Source of the DNA: Rhodococcus sp. SGAir0479
GTDB taxonomy: Bacteria > Actinomycetota > Actinomycetes > Mycobacteriales > Mycobacteriaceae
Direction of reading: 5' to 3'
DNA length: 64,000 bases
Assembly (NCBI RefSeq): GCF_005484805.1
Contig: NZ_CP039432.1
Span: 3,844,001 to 3,908,000 of the forward strand
How positions within the stretch are numbered: the first letter of the stretch is position 1; each line of letters begins with the position of its first letter. The notes beneath the pieces were generated by a model. It was not told the DNA's origin and did no database searches. It saw only the letters and a program-made list of their open reading frames with translations. Below are positions 24,956 through 33,962 of this stretch, piece after piece. Position numbers and translations under genes: made by a program.

Positions 24956-24975
24956 GGTCCGGGGCAGGCCGGACC
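24956..24975 (+). terminator. Short GC stem-loop after hydratase/SDR operon
   Basis: GGTCCGG (24956-24962) and CCGGACC (24969-24975) are 7-bp inverted repeats with a 6-base loop, between two SDR genes. It may end the first operon or be part of the next gene's leader. No U-run. Confidence 0.35.
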
Positions 24976-25005
24976 GTCCGGCCCGCAGTGGATTTCGGAG
25001 GACAC

Positions 25006-25794
25006 ATGGCACGGCTCGACGGCAAGGTCGCGATCGTCACCGGAGCGGCGCAGGGCATGGGGGCGGCGACCGCCCGGCTGTTCGTCGCCGAGGGCGCACG
25101 CGTGGCCCTGGGCGACGTGCTCGAGGACAGGGGCCGCGCGCTCGCCGACGAGCTGGGTGACGCTGCCTTCTTCGCACCGCTCGACGTCAGCAGCGAGGAC
25201 TCGTGGGCGGCGTTCACCGCGCGAACCCTCGAGGAGTTCGACGCCATCGACATCCTCGTCAACAACGCGGGCGTGATGCACTGGGCACCCATCGAGGACA
25301 TCGACGTCGCGAAGACCGAGCGCCTGCTGGACATCAACGTCCTGGGCAACCTGCTCGGCGTGAAGTCCGTCGTGCCGACGATGAAGACGGCCGGTCGCGG
25401 GGTCATCGTCAACATCTCCTCCGTGGACGGTCTCCGTGGAGTCAACGGCCTGGCCGCGTACACGGCCAGCAAGTGGGCGGTGCGTGGTCTCACCAAGGCG
25501 CTGGCGTACGAACTCGGTCCGGCCGGCATCCGGGTGTGCTCGGTACATCCCGGCGGCGTCGACACCACACTCGGCAACCCCGGTGGGCTGCGCGGCGACG
25601 AACTGCAGAGCAAGTACGTCGGCGTCCCGCTGCAGCGGATCGGCGAATCGGAGGACATCGCCCGGGCGACGCTGTTCGTCGCGAGCGACGAGGCCGCCTA
25701 CATCTCGGGCGCCGAGCTGGCCGTGGACGGCGGCTGGTCGGCGGGCACCTACTACCCCGGACTGCCCGGCACCCCCACAGCGCTGCTCCCCTGA
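25006..25794 (+). CDS. SDR-family oxidoreductase (3-alpha/20-beta-hydroxysteroid dehydrogenase-like)
   Basis: The 262-residue product has TGAAQGMGAA (residues 12-21), NNAGVMHW, the Ser in VNISSVDGLRG, and YTASKWAVRGLTKALA (Tyr-x3-Lys), ending SGAELAVDGGWSAG. The overall pattern is that of 3-alpha(or 20-beta)-hydroxysteroid dehydrogenases common in steroid-degrading actinobacteria; the exact substrate is inference. I chose the ATG at 25006 with GGAGG 4 bp upstream over a GTG six codons earlier. KshA lies 3 kb downstream, which agrees with a steroid theme but does not prove it. Confidence 0.82.
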   Translation: MARLDGKVAIVTGAAQGMGAATARLFVAEGARVALGDVLEDRGRALADELGDAAFFAPLDVSSEDSWAAFTARTLEEFDAIDILVNNAGVMHWAPIEDIDVAKTERLLDINVLGNLLGVKSVVPTMKTAGRGVIVNISSVDGLRGVNGLAAYTASKWAVRGLTKALAYELGPAGIRVCSVHPGGVDTTLGNPGGLRGDELQSKYVGVPLQRIGESEDIARATLFVASDEAAYISGAELAVDGGWSAGTYYPGLPGTPTALLP

Positions 25795-25910
25795 CGCACG
25801 GCGGCGGCACCGGACAACCGGCGCCGACGCCTGGTGACGACGGCCGGTGGCTCGTAACGTGGGAGGGCAGAGACGGACAGACACACTGCCGACCACCCGA
25901 GGAGTTCACT

Positions 25911-26603
25911 GTGAGTGACAAGAGGATTCTGGTCGTCGTCACCAGCGCCGGCGAGTACGAGAAGGCCGGGTATCGCACCGGGCTGTGGCTGGGCGAGCTG
26001 ACCCATTTCTGGGACGTCGCGGAGGAGGCGGGCGTCGCCATGACGATCGCCAGTCCGGCCGGTGGGACCGTCCCTCTGGACCCGGAGAGCCTGGCCGCGG
26101 ACGTCCTGGCCGATCACGGTACCGGAACGCGTTACGCCGATCGGGAATTCATGAATCTGCTCGATCGCTCCCGCCCACTGTCGGAGATGTCGGCCGATGA
26201 CTTCGACGCCATCTATCTCACCGGCGGCCACGGCGTGATGTTCGATTTCCCGGACGACCCGAATCTGGCCCGGCTGCTGCGCGAGTTCCACGAGGCCGGG
26301 AAGGTCGTGTCGGCCGTCTGCCACGGCCCGGCCGGTCTGCTCGGCGCCACCCTGTCCGATGGCACACGCCTGATCGCGGGCCGTGACGTCACCGGATTCT
26401 CTTGGCCGGAGGAGGAATTCGCCCGACGGGCCGACGCGGTGCCGTTCAGTCTGCAGGAGAAGTTGGAGGAACAGGGCGCCGTCTACTCGTTCACGTCCGA
26501 ACCCTTCGCCCCACACGTCGCCGAGGACGGCCGGCTCGTGACCGGGCAGAACCCGGCGAGTGCCCGGCCTGTGGCCGAGGCCGTCCTGCGGCAGCTCGGG
26601 TGA
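25911..26603 (+). CDS. DJ-1/PfpI-family (Hsp31-like) protein
   Basis: The 230-residue product has the class I glutamine-amidotransferase-like fold. Its nucleophile elbow is AVCHGPAGLLG, with Cys as nucleophile and His next to it. Upstream are a conserved GLWLGELTHFW segment and YLTGGHGVMFDF. These features match type-1 GATase-like Hsp31/HchA relatives that act as glyoxalase III or deglycase-type proteins; the true activity is debated in the family. Start is GTG at 25911 with GAGGAG upstream. Monocistronic. Confidence 0.82.
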   Translation: MSDKRILVVVTSAGEYEKAGYRTGLWLGELTHFWDVAEEAGVAMTIASPAGGTVPLDPESLAADVLADHGTGTRYADREFMNLLDRSRPLSEMSADDFDAIYLTGGHGVMFDFPDDPNLARLLREFHEAGKVVSAVCHGPAGLLGATLSDGTRLIAGRDVTGFSWPEEEFARRADAVPFSLQEKLEEQGAVYSFTSEPFAPHVAEDGRLVTGQNPASARPVAEAVLRQLG

Positions 26604-26655
26604 GCGTCACCCACATGTGATCCGCTTCCGCAGGCGCCGCCGGGCGTCCCGCGGC

Positions 26656-26661
26656 TATGTT
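26656..26661 (+). promoter_or_regulatory. -10 box of LCP gene (leaderless transcript)
   Basis: TATGTT ends 6 bp before the GTG chosen as start of the LCP gene, the distance expected if transcription begins at the start codon itself. No ribosome binding site is visible before that GTG, which supports a leaderless mRNA. No convincing -35. Confidence 0.45.
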
Positions 26662-26667
26662 GGGGCC

Positions 26668-28005
26668 GTGGACCCCGCACGGGACGACACGACCGGCGCA
26701 CCGCGACCGGGCCGCCGCAGCAGAACCCGCACGGCGCTGCGCATCGCGACGGCCACGATCGCGGTCGGGGTGCTGGTCGTGACCGGCGTGGGGTGGGCGG
26801 CCCACCAGGAACTGACCTCCGGATTCATCCGATCCGGGGCCCTGGACGTCCTGACCGGCAGGGCACGCACGTCGGAACGTGGTGACACGAACATTCTGCT
26901 GATCGGCCTCGACAGTCGAAAAGACATGCAGGGCAACGATCTGCCCGCCGATTTCGTCACCGACGAACTGCACGCCGGCGACAGCGACGCCGGTGGTTAC
27001 AACACCAACACGCTGATCCTGCTGCACGTGCCGGGGGACGGCAGCCGTGCGACGGCCGCGGCGATTCCCCGCGACGACTACGTGGACGTTCCCGGCTACG
27101 GCGAGCACAAGATCAAAGAGGCGTACGGGATGGCGAAGGCGGACGCCGACGACCGACTCGAGGCGCAGGGCGTCACCGATCCGGCCGAGCGCGAGCAGCG
27201 TGCCCGCGACGCCGGCCGCCGCTCGACGTTGGCGACCGTCCGGAACCTGCTGCGCGTCCCGATCGACCATTTCGCGGAGGTCAACCTCGTGGGCTTCTAC
27301 GACATCGCCGAGGCGCTGGGCCCGCTCGAGGTGTGCCTGAACAACCCGGTGGACGATCCGTACTCGGGCGCGCAGTTTCCGGCCGGACGGCAGACCCTCG
27401 ACCCGTCCCAGGCACTGTCCTTCGTGCGGCAGCGGCACGGGCTCGCCGGCGGCGACCTCGACCGCACCCGCCGCCAGCAGGCGTTCCTCACCGCGGTCAT
27501 CCGAAATCTCGGGTCGACGGGCGTCTTCGGCAGCGTGTCCAAGATGCGCGACCTGTTCGACACGGTCTCGCAGGACGTCGTGGTCGACGACGAGCTGGAC
27601 CCGGTCGCGTTCGCGATGCGGGCGCGCAACCTCACCCGAGGGGAACTGGACTTCTACACGCTGCCGATCGAGGGTTACCGGACCGTCGACGGCGAGGCCG
27701 TGAACATCGTGGACCCGGACCGCCTCCGCGCCGAGGTGTCGCGGGTGTTCGCCGGCGAGGGGCTGCTGCCGACGACCACGGCCACCGCGCCGCGAACCAC
27801 CACCACGACCCCCGAGACCACCACGTCCCGGTCCCCGGCCCCGTCCACCGCGCGATCCACCCGCTCGGGATCGCCCACCACCACGACCACCGAGGAGACG
27901 ACCATCGAGGAGACCACCGAGGACACCGGTGAACCGCTCGAGGCGCCCCCGCCGGAGGACCCCGTCGCCGCCGACGACACGGGCGGTATCCCGTGCGTCG
28001 ACTGA
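26668..28005 (+). CDS. LytR-CpsA-Psr (LCP) family cell-wall ligase
   Basis: The 445-residue product has a short cytoplasmic N-terminus and one membrane anchor (about residues 22-44). The extracellular LCP domain follows: TNILLIGLDSRKDMQG, NTNTLILLHVP, AAAIPRDDYVDVPGYGEHKIKEAYG and the later QALSFVRQRHGLAGGDLDRTRRQQ. LCP enzymes transfer polymers such as arabinogalactan onto peptidoglycan; the conserved Asp and Arg residues are present. The last 80 residues are Thr/Pro/Glu-rich and low complexity, probably a wall-spanning tail. The start is GTG at 26668. Convergent with mgtC with 7 bp between. Confidence 0.9.
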   Translation: MDPARDDTTGAPRPGRRSRTRTALRIATATIAVGVLVVTGVGWAAHQELTSGFIRSGALDVLTGRARTSERGDTNILLIGLDSRKDMQGNDLPADFVTDELHAGDSDAGGYNTNTLILLHVPGDGSRATAAAIPRDDYVDVPGYGEHKIKEAYGMAKADADDRLEAQGVTDPAEREQRARDAGRRSTLATVRNLLRVPIDHFAEVNLVGFYDIAEALGPLEVCLNNPVDDPYSGAQFPAGRQTLDPSQALSFVRQRHGLAGGDLDRTRRQQAFLTAVIRNLGSTGVFGSVSKMRDLFDTVSQDVVVDDELDPVAFAMRARNLTRGELDFYTLPIEGYRTVDGEAVNIVDPDRLRAEVSRVFAGEGLLPTTTATAPRTTTTTPETTTSRSPAPSTARSTRSGSPTTTTTEETTIEETTEDTGEPLEAPPPEDPVAADDTGGIPCVD

Positions 28006-28012
28006 CGGCGTC

Positions 28013-28759
28013 TCACTCGTCGAAACCGTCGATGCCGCCGGTCTCGTCCACCTCGTCCCGGCGGCCGGCGGTCACCTCCACCACCCCGTCGATCGACGCG
28101 AGGCGGTCGACCAGCCCGGTCAGCTCGCCCCGCCCCTCGAGATCCATCGTCAAGCGCACCGTCCCGTCACGTCCGGACCGGCTCGTGTCGACGTGCGTGA
28201 CGGCGTAGTCCAGATCGGTCGCCGTGCGGAGGATCTGTCGCAGCAGACCGCGACCGTCGATGTATCGGATCCGGACCGGTTCGCGACGCAGCCGGTTCCC
28301 GGGCAATCTGCGCAGCAGTGGGGGATACAGGTACACGACGACGAAGTACGCGGCGGTCACCGCCGCGGCGGTGAGGGGCAGGCCGCCGCCGCACGCCGCA
28401 CCCACCGCCGCGCTGATCCAGACGGCGGCCGCGGTCGTCAGCCCACGGACCGCATCGCGCCGGACGAAAATGATTCCTGCACCGATGAATCCGATACCCG
28501 AGACGATCTGTGCCGCGACGCGGGACGGATCGAGCTCGACGCGCCCGGGGTCGAGCACGTCCCCGAACCCGTACTTGCTGACCTGCACGAACAGCGCCGC
28601 ACCGAGGCCGACGATCGCGTGCGTGCGAATGCCCGCACTCTTGCGCCGAAACTCGCGTTCGAGACCGATGGCGGAACACAGCACCAGTGCGTAACCGAGC
28701 GCGACGAACTGGGCCCACCCCTGACCGGTCGCCTGCCCCCACCAGATGGAGTCCACCAC
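28013..28759 (-). CDS. MgtC/SapB family membrane protein
   Basis: The 248-residue product has the MgtC pattern: four to five membrane helices with LCSAIGLEREFRRKSAGIRTH and GIGFIGAGIIFVRRD, then a cytoplasmic ACT-like C-terminal domain from about residue 150. MgtC proteins help growth at low magnesium and modulate the F-type ATP synthase in some pathogens. Start is the first of two adjacent GTG codons. Lies 49 bp downstream of kshA on the same strand. Confidence 0.88.
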   Translation of the reverse strand: MVDSIWWGQATGQGWAQFVALGYALVLCSAIGLEREFRRKSAGIRTHAIVGLGAALFVQVSKYGFGDVLDPGRVELDPSRVAAQIVSGIGFIGAGIIFVRRDAVRGLTTAAAVWISAAVGAACGGGLPLTAAAVTAAYFVVVYLYPPLLRRLPGNRLRREPVRIRYIDGRGLLRQILRTATDLDYAVTHVDTSRSGRDGTVRLTMDLEGRGELTGLVDRLASIDGVVEVTAGRRDEVDETGGIDGFDE

Positions 28760-28808
28760 CTCGATTGTGGCAGTGCCCCGCCGCGGCGGGGACGCTTCCG
28801 CAAACCCT

Positions 28809-29963
28809 TTACGTCGACGACGTGAGCTCGGCGGCCCGGCGCTCCATGTTCTCGGCCACCTCGCGGCGCCACGCGGCGACCGGCTTGGTGGTGTCCATCT
28901 CGAACTCGAACCGCGTCGTCATGTCCGGGGTGATGTCGGCGACGTCGACGTAGAACTGCTCGTACCAGCGGCGCAGCTGGTAGACCGGGCCGTCCTCCTC
29001 GCAGAGCAGCGGGTTCTCGATCCGGGTCTTGTTCTTCCAGATCGCGACGTCCTGCTCGAAGCCGATCGAGATGTAACCGGCCATCGCGGTCGCGAGGGAC
29101 TGCGCCTTCTCCCCGCTGATGGCGTCGGTCTGCTTGACCTTGATGCCGTACATCAGCACGAACTTGTCGGGCGCGATGGGGTAGTGGCAGTTGATCAGGA
29201 TCGAGTCGATGTCGAAGTCCGGGTAGTGGTAGGTCAGTTCGTCGATCATGAAGGACGGACCGTAGTACGCCGCGACGGAGCTGTTACCCGTCGACGCCGG
29301 CTGGCCGTCCGTGCTCGGCCGTGCCATGTCCTCACGGCCGACACCCTCGTAGTACTGCGTCGCGATGTGGCCCTCGAAGATGTTCTTGAACTTGATCGGG
29401 AAGCCGTAGTGCACGTAGAAGAAGTGCGCCATGTCGACGACGTTGTCGATGATCTCGCGGCAGTTGGTGTCGATGGTGATCTGCTTCCACACCCAGTCGG
29501 TCCACTGCTCACCGGGCGCGGTCATCTCCGGGATCGTGACCTCGGCCGGCGGCGGGTTGCCCTCGGGGTCGTGCCAGACGAACAGCAGACCGTCCTTCTC
29601 CATCGTCGTCCACGCGCGGGTCCGCGCCAACGGCGGCACGCGCCGGGCGTAGGGAATGTCGGTGCACTTGCCCTTGCCGTTCCACCGCCAGTCGTGGAAC
29701 GGGCACGCCACCGAGTCGCCCTTGACCTCGCCCTGGCTCAGATCCCCGCCCATGTGGCGGCAGTACGCGTCCAGGATCTGCAGCTCGCCCTTGCTGTCGG
29801 CGAACACGACCAGCTTGGTCCCGAACGCGTGCACCGAGTGCGGCTTGCCGTCACGCAGATCGCGCGTCAGTCCGACACAGTGCCAACCGCGCGCGAATCG
29901 AGTCGGCGCCGCGCCGGTCTCGATCATCCGAACTTCGTCGTTCTCCGTCTCCATCGTCGTCAT
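28809..29963 (-). CDS. kshA: 3-ketosteroid 9-alpha-hydroxylase, oxygenase component
   Basis: The 384-residue product is a Rieske oxygenase of the KshA group. The [2Fe-2S] ligands are Cys68-x-His70 (CRHMGGDLSQG) and Cys87-x2-His90 (CPFHDWRW); the mononuclear iron ligands fall in DNVVDMAHFFYVHYGFP (His180, His185). The start APTRFARGWHC is characteristic. KshA, with reductase KshB (not in this window), hydroxylates 9-alpha of androstenedione-type steroids so that ring B opens after KstD dehydrogenation. The gene is solitary, with a near-perfect palindrome about 80 bp upstream. Rhodococci often carry several kshA copies. Confidence 0.93.
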   Translation of the reverse strand: MTTMETENDEVRMIETGAAPTRFARGWHCVGLTRDLRDGKPHSVHAFGTKLVVFADSKGELQILDAYCRHMGGDLSQGEVKGDSVACPFHDWRWNGKGKCTDIPYARRVPPLARTRAWTTMEKDGLLFVWHDPEGNPPPAEVTIPEMTAPGEQWTDWVWKQITIDTNCREIIDNVVDMAHFFYVHYGFPIKFKNIFEGHIATQYYEGVGREDMARPSTDGQPASTGNSSVAAYYGPSFMIDELTYHYPDFDIDSILINCHYPIAPDKFVLMYGIKVKQTDAISGEKAQSLATAMAGYISIGFEQDVAIWKNKTRIENPLLCEEDGPVYQLRRWYEQFYVDVADITPDMTTRFEFEMDTTKPVAAWRREVAENMERRAAELTSST

Positions 29964-30041
29964 GACCGCTCCCCGAGTCCCTTTCAGTGAAAATGCCGAA
30001 CGCTGTATCGATCACCCGTTTGATCAATGTGTTCTGGTTCA

Positions 30042-30061
30042 CACTGAAACACGTGTCAGTG
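30042..30061. promoter_or_regulatory. Candidate operator upstream of kshA
   Basis: The 20-bp sequence with ends CACTGA and TCAGTG is palindromic at 16 of 20 positions and contains ACACGTGT in its centre. It begins 78 bp before the kshA start, in a 200-bp gap. It does not match the KstR consensus (TnnAACnnGTTnnA) that I remember, so another regulator is more likely. A second small palindrome, TTGATCAA, lies at 30020-30027. Confidence 0.4.
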
Positions 30062-30164
30062 CAGAGTGGCACGAATCTCACTCAACGGGACCGAATCGGA
30101 CCGTTTGTCCTCGATCGGTGACCAAAGTCCGTACCGGAGCCCCGGCGAAGGCGGGCGGCGCCGA

Positions 30165-31133
30165 TCAGTCCCCGATACTGCGCAGCAGATCGTTGAGGTG
30201 CGTGCAGGTGCGCACCCCGCGCAGTTCGCGGCGCACCCGGGACTCGACGTCGGCCAGCGTCATGCCCACCAGATCGCCGGCGCTGGCCACCGCCCCGGGA
30301 CAGTCCGACCACGGTAGGACGCGCGGGGTCGCGGTGGCCGTGCGAATCGTGCCGCCGTCCGCGTCGGCGACGACGTCGAGTTCGTACTCGTGGATCACGG
30401 TCTCGACGCCGTCGATCCCGCAGTACGTGTCGCGGAACATCGCGGCGATGTGCACGGCGTCGTCCTCGATCCAGCGGTCGATGCGCCGACGGCGGCGCAT
30501 CGAGTGGACGGCGAGCGGTTCCGGGGTCCACCCGAACGCGTCGTCGAGCGGCGGGGCCTCCGGCCCCTGTGCGACGGGTCCACGCCCCCGCACCGCGATG
30601 GTGGTGATCAGCGCGCCGTCCTCCGCGTACCCCGCGCACTGGTCGGCGATCGGGATGTATCCGGTACCGGCGGTTACGGTTCCGTCCCCGTGCTCGCGTG
30701 CCGCGGACACCGCGTGCCCGGAGATGAGGGTGCCGAGGGGGAGGTCGTCGAGCAGCAGTGCGAGCGGTGCCGAGCGCGGCACCGCGCCGCTCGCGCCCAC
30801 ACGTCCCCGGAACCCCGCAATTGCGGAGGTTCCCACGAGCGTGGCCAACCGGGGCACGTGCGGCGTGGTGGCGATCCGGGTGAGCGTGCGTCCGCCGTGG
30901 TAGTCGACCGTCGCTAGGAGAGTGGCGATTTCGCCGTCCGCCGCGGTCCCGTCGCCGCGCACCGCGAAGTCCCGGGCCCTACCGTGTACCTCGAGGTCGC
31001 CGTCCATGCCGTCGGGACGGTCGAGGTCCAGGCACGAGACACGCCGGGACGAGTGGGGGCGGGCGGGACGGGCCCCCGGCCGCGGACGGCGCACCGACCC
31101 GTGCAGCGCCGGGTCCGGTGCGTGCTCGCTCAT
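30165..31133 (-). CDS. DUF2889 family protein
   Basis: The 322-residue product has the DUF2889 pattern: an N-terminal part (PHSSRRVSCLDLDRPDG...HGRARDFAVRG), a middle MFRDTYCGIDGVETVIHEYELDV and a C-terminal LRGVRTCTHLNDLLRSIGD. The family is widespread in actinobacteria and proteobacteria, often near steroid or aromatic catabolic genes, but has no known function. The ATG at 31133 is the most probable start; the open frame continues far upstream across the next gene only because of base composition. Confidence 0.75.
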   Translation of the reverse strand: MSEHAPDPALHGSVRRPRPGARPARPHSSRRVSCLDLDRPDGMDGDLEVHGRARDFAVRGDGTAADGEIATLLATVDYHGGRTLTRIATTPHVPRLATLVGTSAIAGFRGRVGASGAVPRSAPLALLLDDLPLGTLISGHAVSAAREHGDGTVTAGTGYIPIADQCAGYAEDGALITTIAVRGRGPVAQGPEAPPLDDAFGWTPEPLAVHSMRRRRRIDRWIEDDAVHIAAMFRDTYCGIDGVETVIHEYELDVVADADGGTIRTATATPRVLPWSDCPGAVASAGDLVGMTLADVESRVRRELRGVRTCTHLNDLLRSIGD

Positions 31134-31316
31134 GCCCCGACGGTGCCGCACCGCGGGGGGACCGGCAACCGCGGGTCTCATCGGACGGGAACCCGGGCGA
31201 GATTCCGAATGTCGGTTTGCAATGATCGAAAACCAATAGGTTGATGGAGCGACCGTTCTGCCCGCAATCCGCACTGAAGGTGGGCTCAACCGTATCGAGT
31301 CCGGGGGTGCTTCGAG

Positions 31317-33917
31317 ATGAGACTGAGCCGAGACGACCGCGGTCGTGGCCCCGCCCCGAGCCGCAACGCCACGTGGGCACCCCCGCGCAAGCGGCTTCTC
31401 GCGCGCCTCGACCGGAACTCGCCGATCACCGTGATCCGCGCCCCGCAGGGCTACGGCAAGGTCGATCTGGTCGCGTCGTGGCTCGAATCCGGTCGCTCGT
31501 CCTTTCGCGCGGTCCTGTGGATTCCGGCGCCCGACGCCGGTGTGGACTCGGAGACGTACTGGCAGACGGTGATGGAACGCATCCGTTCCACGAGAATCAC
31601 TGTCGAGGAACCGATTGCGGACACGCGGACGGTCTCGTCCGCCGAGGCGGTGCGCGAGTGCCTGGCCCGCAGCGGGGCGCCGGTCCTGCTGGTGCTGGCG
31701 CGGATCGATCGGGTGGAGGACAACGGGATCGAAGAAGAGATCCTGCACCTCCTCGACCGCTGCCACAACGTCAACATCGTCGCGACGGCGTGCGGGCGCT
31801 CGTTGTTCGGCGATCCCGTCCTGATGGAGCCGACGCACGAACTCATCCTGGCGCGCGACCTGCTCTACACGCTCAGTGACGCGGAAGAACTGTTCGCGCA
31901 CGCCGAGATTCCGCTCGGACCCGGCGAACTCGAGTACATCCACGGGCGCGTCGGTTCGATCCCGGCACTGATGCGCCTGGCGGTGGTGGTGGCCAAGAGC
32001 CTGCCTGCCGTCCCGGACAGACGCGAGCTGCTCGCTCACCGCCTGGACAGCGCGATCGACCGCTTCGTGGAATCCTCCGTGCTCGGCCACGACGCGATCG
32101 GCGACAACCGCGAGTTCGTGATCGGGGTGGCCCCCGCCCGGGTGATCACCCCGGAGACCGCGCGGCTGCTCACGGGTGCGACCGACGCTGCCGAGCGTCT
32201 GGCCCACCTCGAGTCCGTCGGCATCGTGAACCACTGCGAGACCGCCCTGAGCGACGCCTGGGAGTTCGCCCCGGCGGTCCGCGATCGACTCCTCGCGCTG
32301 CAGGAACGCACCGGTCGTGCGCCCGCGCACCGTCTGACCGTCCTCGCCCGTGACGCCGCCAAGCGTGGCGAGGTGGCCGGCGCCCTGTCCTACGCCGTCG
32401 AGGCGCGCGACTGGGATCTCGTCACCGAACTCGTCCAGGAGCACTGGGTCCGCCTCGTCGGCTCTCATTTCGGGTTGCTCCGCGCGACGCTGCGCGAAGT
32501 GCCGGCGGACCTGCTCGAGTCCCGGCCCGTCATCAAGGCGGGGCGGGATCTGGTGCTGCTGTTGGCCGCCCAACAGGTGATCCCGGGGACCACGCTTCCC
32601 AGCGATCCCGTCGCGCTCGAGGCGCTCGGCGCCACCGCCGAGGCCACGGACGCGCTGAAGATCGGTTGCGTCCAGTCCCTCATGCTCCGGCTGGCGGGCG
32701 AACACGACCGGGCCGCCGACCTGACGCGGCGGCTCTCGCACCTCGTGCGCGGTGCACTCGAAGCGCGGCCGGACGACGTCGGACCGCAATTGCCGGCCAT
32801 GCGCCTGCAGTGGGGCGTCACCTATCAACTCGCGGGTGCCTTCACGGAGTCGGCGGTGGAGTTGCGGCTGGCGCACCGTGGCGCGCTGGGCCAGCGGGCC
32901 GACGTCGTCGCACGCAACGCCGCGGGCAATTCGGCGATGAACTGGGCCGTCATCGGCGAACCCCGCCGCGCCGAGGAATGGCTCGAGCTCGAGGACGCCC
33001 ATCCCGACCCCGACGGGTGGCTGGAACCGACGGTGAAGGTGGGCGGCCTGGTCGCCCGCGCGCTCGTCGCGCTCGACCGCCTCGACTTCGCGGCGGCCGG
33101 ACGGTACCTCGACGAGGTGGGCGAGGCGTCCGAGCGAGAGGAGCTGTGGCCGTTCGTCACCTACGCGCATTGCCGGTACGCGCTCGCGACCGGCCAGGCG
33201 TACACGGGGATGGCCGTCCTGCAGCGGGCGACCGCGTCGCATGCCGGCGTACTGCACCCGGGCTCGGCGATCGACCGCTGGATGACCGCGCTCGAGGTCG
33301 ACCTGCGGCTGGCGCTCGGTGAAGGCAACCGCGCCCTGGCGATCCTCGAGGCCCAGACGATCGAGGAACCGCTCGTCGTCGTCACGGCCGCCCGGACCCA
33401 CCTGCTCACCGGCACGCCGGCGACGGCGCTGGCGCTGTGCCGAAAGTGCGACTGGTTCAGCTACCCCTACACCCGAACGCAGCTCGAGGCCCTGCTCATC
33501 GAGGCGGCCGCGCACCGCACGCTGGGGGAGAAGGCCGCCGCCGCCCGGGCGTGGGCCCACGCCGTCGAGATCGTCGATCGCACGGGGCTGCTGAGCAGTC
33601 TCGCGACGGTTCCGCGCGAACTGCTGACCGGGCTCGACGGTGCCGCCCCGTTCCAGTCCCCCACCGTCGCGACGTTCCTGGCGTCCGGCACCCGGGAGGC
33701 GTACCCGGCGGCGGTGCACCACGTGGAGCTGACCGAGCGGGAGAACGCGGTACTCGCCGAACTGGCGCAGGGACTGTCGACGCTCGAGATCGCCCGCAAG
33801 CTGTTCGTGTCGACCAACACGGTCAAGAGCCAGTTGCGTTCGCTGTACCGCAAGATCGATGCGCACTCCCGCGACGAGGCACTCGAGATCGCCTACCGGA
33901 CCGGCCTGATCGACTAG
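31317..33917 (+). CDS. Large LuxR/MalT-like (LAL) transcriptional regulator
   Basis: The 866-residue product has an N-terminal STAND-type NTPase region. The P-loop is APQGYGKVDL (residues 42-51), where Val49 replaces the Thr or Ser of Walker A, and LLVLARID is the Walker-B-like strand. A long helical TPR-like middle (about 330-780) follows, then a C-terminal LuxR HTH (LTERENAVLAELAQGLSTLEIARKLFVSTNTVKSQLRSLYRKI). Such regulators activate catabolic operons on binding an inducer. The degenerate Walker A may mean it does not hydrolyse ATP. Flanked by DUF2889 (divergent) and a DHA2 transporter downstream, which may be its target. Confidence 0.85.
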   Translation: MRLSRDDRGRGPAPSRNATWAPPRKRLLARLDRNSPITVIRAPQGYGKVDLVASWLESGRSSFRAVLWIPAPDAGVDSETYWQTVMERIRSTRITVEEPIADTRTVSSAEAVRECLARSGAPVLLVLARIDRVEDNGIEEEILHLLDRCHNVNIVATACGRSLFGDPVLMEPTHELILARDLLYTLSDAEELFAHAEIPLGPGELEYIHGRVGSIPALMRLAVVVAKSLPAVPDRRELLAHRLDSAIDRFVESSVLGHDAIGDNREFVIGVAPARVITPETARLLTGATDAAERLAHLESVGIVNHCETALSDAWEFAPAVRDRLLALQERTGRAPAHRLTVLARDAAKRGEVAGALSYAVEARDWDLVTELVQEHWVRLVGSHFGLLRATLREVPADLLESRPVIKAGRDLVLLLAAQQVIPGTTLPSDPVALEALGATAEATDALKIGCVQSLMLRLAGEHDRAADLTRRLSHLVRGALEARPDDVGPQLPAMRLQWGVTYQLAGAFTESAVELRLAHRGALGQRADVVARNAAGNSAMNWAVIGEPRRAEEWLELEDAHPDPDGWLEPTVKVGGLVARALVALDRLDFAAAGRYLDEVGEASEREELWPFVTYAHCRYALATGQAYTGMAVLQRATASHAGVLHPGSAIDRWMTALEVDLRLALGEGNRALAILEAQTIEEPLVVVTAARTHLLTGTPATALALCRKCDWFSYPYTRTQLEALLIEAAAHRTLGEKAAAARAWAHAVEIVDRTGLLSSLATVPRELLTGLDGAAPFQSPTVATFLASGTREAYPAAVHHVELTERENAVLAELAQGLSTLEIARKLFVSTNTVKSQLRSLYRKIDAHSRDEALEIAYRTGLID

Positions 33918-33962
33918 GGCCGATCCCGCCCGGCCCACGCCCCGGTCCTGCTTGAATCAGGT

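Noticed and set aside
30165-33938. A 1257-codon open frame on the minus strand running through the LuxR-type regulator gene
   Set aside because: It is the antisense shadow of the plus-strand regulator, which has clear domain motifs. Only its last 322 codons (DUF2889) look like protein; the rest is Arg/Gly/His-rich noise caused by high GC.
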